From an uncultured Aquimonas sp. (GTDB lineage Bacteria; Pseudomonadota; Gammaproteobacteria; Xanthomonadales; Xanthomonadaceae): a DNA stretch of 9,091 nt. Below the pieces are notes generated by a model. It searched no databases, was not told where the DNA came from, and worked only from the letters and a program-made list of their open reading frames with translations. The stretch lies in NCBI GenBank assembly GCA_946481615.1, contig CAMLOR010000122.1, positions 1 through 9,091 of the forward strand, read 5' to 3'. The position numbers were made by a program, and so were the translations under genes. Shown piece by piece: positions 6,712 to 9,091 of the stretch; position 1 is the first letter of the stretch; each line of letters begins with the position of its first letter.

Positions 6712-6729
6712 GGGCCGTTCTCCCGGCCC
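6712..6729 (+). terminator. Possible weak terminator hairpin after the permease gene
   Basis: GGGCCG (6712-6717) pairs with CGGCCC (6724-6729) around a 6-nt loop, 13 nt after the permease stop. A second copy of GGGCCG at 6702-6707 can pair with the same right arm. There is no U tract. A further 6-bp stem with a 7-nt loop lies at 6756-6774 (CGGCCT/AGGCCG), followed by CTTGTT. One of these may separate the permease operon from the division cluster. Confidence 0.3.
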
Positions 6730-6798
6730 ATCCGCCCTTGGCGAACCATGGCTTCCGGCCTATGGCTCAGGCCGCTTGTTCGCAATCTGTGACAAATC

Positions 6799-6853
6799 AA
6801 TGGTTGCCGAATGGTTCTTGAACGAGAGTCTCAAGAGTCGTGCAACTCTTTGA
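6799..6853. other. Repeat- and dyad-rich leader upstream of the mraZ promoter
   Basis: This AT-richer stretch holds two AATGGTT direct repeats one helical turn apart (6799-6805, 6810-6816). It also holds two competing inverted repeats: TCTTGA (6816-6821) with TCAAGA (6831-6836), and AAGAGT (6833-6838) with ACTCTT (6845-6850) around CGTGCA. The middle arm can pair with either flank. It lies 31 bp upstream of the mraZ -35 and may be a regulator site or, if transcribed, alternative hairpins. No coding region is supported here. Confidence 0.3.
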
Positions 6854-6883
6854 TCGCCCAAGTGATTTCACCCTGAAAACCTG

Positions 6884-6912
6884 TTGACAGTCGCAGACCC
6901 TGAGACTAAGGT
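6884..6912 (+). promoter_or_regulatory. mraZ (dcw cluster) promoter
   Basis: A perfect -35 TTGACA (6884-6889) and TAAGGT (6907-6912) are separated by 17 bp. The -10 matches TATAAT at the strongest positions 1, 2 and 6. The transcription start would be near 6919, giving a leader of about 48 nt. The first MraZ box overlaps the last base of the -10, consistent with repression by promoter occlusion. Confidence 0.7.
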
Positions 6913-6946
6913 GGGGACCTGCGGGAATTCGTGGTTTTTGGTGGGA
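6912..6946 (+). promoter_or_regulatory. MraZ-box array, four TGGGN-like repeats of 10-bp period
   Basis: TGGGG (6912-6916), CGGGA (6922-6926), TGGTT (6932-6936) and TGGGA (6942-6946) stand at an exact 10-bp period with 5-nt spacers. In E. coli MraZ binds TGGGN direct repeats with 5-nt spacers in its own promoter and represses the dcw operon. Boxes 1 and 4 match fully and 2 and 3 are degenerate. The array covers the transcription start and early leader of mraZ, so autorepression is very likely. Confidence 0.75.
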
Positions 6947-6966
6947 TTCGGGGAGTTCGGGGCGGG

Positions 6967-7413
6967 ATGTTCCAGGGCGAAACGGCAATCACGCTGGACG
7001 ATAAGGGGCGGCTGGCGATTCCGACCGGCTACCGGGACCTTATCGCCCGCGATTGCGGCAACCGCCTGGTCATCACCTACAACCCGTTCGAGTCGGGCTC
7101 TCTCTATCTGTATCCGCAGCCGGTCTGGGAGCGTTTGCGCGACCAGGTCAATGCGCTGCCCAAGACCAAGAGCGTCAACCGTGCGCTGCAGCTCAAGCTG
7201 GTCGGCGCGGCGAGTTTCGTGGAGCCCGATGGCAGCGGCCGCATTTCGGTGCCGGCCAGCCACCGCAACGCGGTGGGCATCGAGAAGCGCGCCGTGTTGC
7301 TGGGCATGGGCGACAAATTCGAGTTGTGGAGCGAGCAGGCGCACCACGCGCAGATCCGTCAGGTGATCGCCGACGAGGATCTGGGCGAGGAACTGCTCGA
7401 TCTGCAGCTGTGA
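6967..7413 (+). CDS. mraZ: Transcriptional regulator MraZ
   Basis: This 148-residue DNA-binding protein is the first gene of the division and cell wall cluster and autorepresses it. Two SpoVT/AbrB-type half-domains are visible. The first spans about 5-50 with [14 protein letters not shown] (11-24), and the second about 80-125 with [13 protein letters not shown] (88-100); both carry the DxxGR signature. [11 protein letters not shown] (111-121) is a strongly family-typical block. MraZ forms a ring-shaped oligomer that reads several TGGGN boxes, which are present just upstream. ATG 6967 was chosen because family members begin MF(Q/R)G; GTG 6931 would add 12 atypical residues and would place the start inside the box array. 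The Shine-Dalgarno candidate GGGAG (6951-6955) is rather far, 11 nt. The gene overlaps rsmH by 4 bp. Confidence 0.96.
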   Translation: MFQGETAITLDDKGRLAIPTGYRDLIARDCGNRLVITYNPFESGSLYLYPQPVWERLRDQVNALPKTKSVNRALQLKLVGAASFVEPDGSGRISVPASHRNAVGIEKRAVLLGMGDKFELWSEQAHHAQIRQVIADEDLGEELLDLQL

Positions 7414-8348
7414 GCGGAGGTGGTGCGGAGCAGCCAGCCGCCCACCTTCCGGTGTTGTACGGCGAAGTCCTGGAGGGGCTCGCGGTGAAACCGGAGGGGA
7501 CGTATCTGGACGGCACGTTCGGGCGCGGCGGACACGCGGCCGGGGTGCTGGAACGTCTGGGTCCGTCCGGCCGCCTGCTGCTGATGGACAAGGATCCCGA
7601 GGCCATCGCCGCGGCGCAGGCGCGTTTTGGCGGCGATCCGCGGGTGGCGATCCGGCGCGGCAGTTTCGCCGCGCTCACCGACTGGGCCGAAACGGAAGCC
7701 GGCCTGGATGGCGTGCTGTTCGATCTGGGCGTCTCCTCGCCGCAGCTCGACGAAGCGCGCCGCGGTTTCAGCTTCCAGGGCGAAGGACCGCTCGACATGC
7801 GGATGGACCCGGAATCGGGCGAGAGCGTGGCGCAGTGGCTGGCGCACGCGCAGGAATCGGAGATCGCGGACGTGCTGTGGCAGTACGGCGAGGAGCGCAT
7901 GAGCCGGCGCATCGCGCGTGCCATCGTGGCGCGCCGGGCGTCGTCGCCGCTCGAAACCACCGCCCAGCTGGCCGATCTCGTCGCCGCCACCATCGGCCGC
8001 CGCGATCCGCACAAACATCCGGCGACGCGCACCTTCCAGGCGCTGCGCATCTTCATCAACCGCGAACTGGAAGATCTCGACACAGGGCTCGCGGCCGCCC
8101 ATGCCCGGCTTCGGCCGGGCGGGCGGCTTGCGATCATCTCGTTTCATTCGCTGGAAGACCGCGCGGTGAAGCGCTTCATCGCCGAGCGTGCCAAGCCGCC
8201 GGCGGGCAATCGCCGTCTGCCGGTGCAGATCGAGTTCACGCCGAGCCTGCGCATCGTCGGCGACGCGATCACCGCTTCCGACGAAGAGCTAGCGCGCAAT
8301 CCGCGTGCCCGCAGCGCGGTGCTGCGCGTGGCGGAGAAGCTGCAGTGA
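7410..8348 (+). CDS. rsmH: 16S rRNA (cytosine-1402-N4)-methyltransferase RsmH (MraW)
   Basis: This enzyme transfers a methyl group from S-adenosylmethionine to N4 of C1402 in the decoding centre of 16S rRNA. At 312 residues it is full length (E. coli 313). Visible family motifs in order are [13 protein letters not shown] (12-24), the SAM-binding loop DGTFGRGGH (34-42), MDKDP (59-63), [10 protein letters not shown] (105-114), DMRMD (129-133), [13 protein letters not shown] (208-220), SFHSLEDR (244-251) and the C-terminal [11 protein letters not shown] (297-307). The GTG start at 7410 overlaps the mraZ stop (GTGA). No good Shine-Dalgarno sequence is placed for it, so translation probably depends on coupling to mraZ. 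The only nearby in-frame alternative, GTG 7452, would delete the conserved HLP. It overlaps ftsL by 4 bp. Confidence 0.96.
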   Translation: MSGGGAEQPAAHLPVLYGEVLEGLAVKPEGTYLDGTFGRGGHAAGVLERLGPSGRLLLMDKDPEAIAAAQARFGGDPRVAIRRGSFAALTDWAETEAGLDGVLFDLGVSSPQLDEARRGFSFQGEGPLDMRMDPESGESVAQWLAHAQESEIADVLWQYGEERMSRRIARAIVARRASSPLETTAQLADLVAATIGRRDPHKHPATRTFQALRIFINRELEDLDTGLAAAHARLRPGGRLAIISFHSLEDRAVKRFIAERAKPPAGNRRLPVQIEFTPSLRIVGDAITASDEELARNPRARSAVLRVAEKLQ

Positions 8349-8614
8349 GCGCGCGCGCCCTCGGCCTCGCGCTGCTCACGCTGGCAACGATGGCGAGCGC
8401 CGTCGGCGTGGTGTACGCGCGTCATCGCCATCGCCAGGCCTTCATCGAGCTTTCGACGCTCGAGCGCCAGCGCGACGAGCTCAATATCGAGTTCGGCCGC
8501 CTGCAGCTGGAGCAGGCCACCTGGGCCGAGACCGGCCGCATCGAGCAGGTGGCGCGCGAGCAGCTCGGCATGAAGTTCCCGGAAGGCGCCGACGTCGTGG
8601 TGGTGAAGCCATGA
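8345..8614 (+). CDS. ftsL: Cell division protein FtsL
   Basis: This is a small bitopic division protein of 89 residues. A very short cytoplasmic N-terminus leads into one transmembrane helix (about 5-25). A periplasmic coiled coil follows (about 33-72; [21 protein letters not shown], with the downstream [14 protein letters not shown] block common to FtsL). FtsL forms a complex with FtsB and FtsQ and helps activate the FtsW-FtsI peptidoglycan synthase at the septum. GTG 8345 overlaps the rsmH stop (GTGA), with GGAG at 8333-8336 eight nt upstream. The stop overlaps the ftsI ATG (ATGA). Identification rests on topology and position as well as sequence, because FtsL diverges quickly. Confidence 0.92.
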   Translation: MSARALGLALLTLATMASAVGVVYARHRHRQAFIELSTLERQRDELNIEFGRLQLEQATWAETGRIEQVAREQLGMKFPEGADVVVVKP

Positions 8615-9091
8615 GGCCGCGCAACCAGCCCATCAACACCCGCGTGCGGCTCTACGCCGTGCTCGGCGTGCTCGCGCTGGGCGCGACCACGCTGATCGCG
8701 CGCGCCGTCGATCTGCAGCTGCTCAACAAGGATTTCTACCAGGCGCAGGGCAACGAGCGCTTCCTGCGCGAGATCCCGATCCCGACCTCGCGCGGCATGA
8801 TCACCGACCGCAACGGCGAGCCGCTGGCGGTGAGCACGCCGGTCGAGTCGATCTGGGCCAATCCGCAGGAGCTGCTGCAGCACGCCGATCAGCTGCCGGC
8901 GCTGGCGCAGGCCCTGGGCATGCCGCAGGAGCTGCTGGCCGAGCGCCTTGCGCAGCGCGCCGACAAGGAATTCATCTATCTGCGCCGCCACATGAATCCG
9001 GACGAGGCCGAGGCCATCGTCGAGCACGGGATTCCGGGCGTGTATTCGCAGCGCGAGTTCCGCCGCTTCTATCCGGTGGGCGAGGTGGTGG
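8611..9091 (+). CDS. ftsI: Peptidoglycan D,D-transpeptidase FtsI (PBP3), N-terminal part
   Basis: This is the first 160 residues of the septal transpeptidase that crosslinks peptidoglycan during division; the rest lies beyond the window. A short cytoplasmic tail (1-12) is followed by the membrane anchor (about 13-32). The start of the periplasmic pedestal/dimer domain follows, with the class B PBP signature RGMITDRNGEPLAVSTP at 61-77, the NPDEAEAI segment (129-136) and REFRRFYPVGE (148-158). The catalytic SXXK, SXN and KTG motifs would be further downstream and cannot be checked. ATG 8611 overlaps the ftsL stop by 4 bp (ATGA), coupling synthesis of the two partners. The motif block rules out a high-molecular-weight class A PBP. 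Confidence 0.95.
   Translation, partial: MRPRNQPINTRVRLYAVLGVLALGATTLIARAVDLQLLNKDFYQAQGNERFLREIPIPTSRGMITDRNGEPLAVSTPVESIWANPQELLQHADQLPALAQALGMPQELLAERLAQRADKEFIYLRRHMNPDEAEAIVEHGIPGVYSQREFRRFYPVGEVV

Noticed and set aside
6931..6966. GTG 6931 as the mraZ start
   Set aside because: It would add 12 atypical residues encoded within the MraZ-box array. The family consistently begins MF(Q/R)G, matched by ATG 6967.
7193..8137. 314-codon minus-strand frame opposite mraZ and rsmH
   Set aside because: It is a Ser/Arg/Pro-rich shadow of the well-supported rsmH gene, with no motifs or separate promoter.

Overview
The window is GC-rich (about 70% by eye), densely coding chromosomal DNA. It looks like a gammaproteobacterium of the order Lysobacterales (Xanthomonas/Lysobacter relatives). 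The basis is the MraZ, RsmH, FtsL and FtsI sequences, as I remember those of xanthomonads, and the frequent GTG/TTG starts. There was no database search, so the genus is left open. No tRNA, rRNA, CRISPR array, insertion sequence or prophage gene is visible, and no gene-free stretch exceeds 300 bases.

Layout. (1) Positions 1-574, minus strand: N-terminal part of an EamA/DMT-family membrane transporter, cut by the window edge. (2) 575-744: divergent control region with two 12-bp perfect palindromes sharing the core TGCGCGCA, a third dyad, and a -10 element for each direction. (3) 745-3539, plus strand: a two-gene redox operon. It holds a three-part DsbD/ScsB-type transmembrane electron transporter and a predicted periplasmic, probably lipid-anchored, redoxin. 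Together they would carry reducing equivalents from cytoplasmic thioredoxin across the inner membrane to an envelope thiol protein. A 12-bp-stem hairpin follows. (4) 3582-3757: promoter/operator of the next unit, with TTAGG/CCTAA repeats and two tiny reading frames. (5) 3758-6699: a PadR-family repressor overlapping by 4 bp an ADOP-type duplicated FtsX/MacB permease, with no ABC ATPase beside it. (6) 6700-6966: hairpins, several AT-richer dyads, the mraZ promoter and an MraZ-box array of exact 10-bp period. (7) 6967-9091: start of the division and cell wall (dcw) cluster, mraZ-rsmH-ftsL-ftsI, in which every junction is a 4-bp stop/start overlap; ftsI runs off the right edge.

Functionally there are three independent units: envelope thiol/peroxide redox, a self-regulated orphan permease, and the conserved division operon under MraZ autoregulation. 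The genes belong to known families. The less ordinary material is in the control regions: the paired palindromes at 589-636, the operator and mini-ORF leader before padR, and the MraZ boxes with multi-arm dyads before mraZ.
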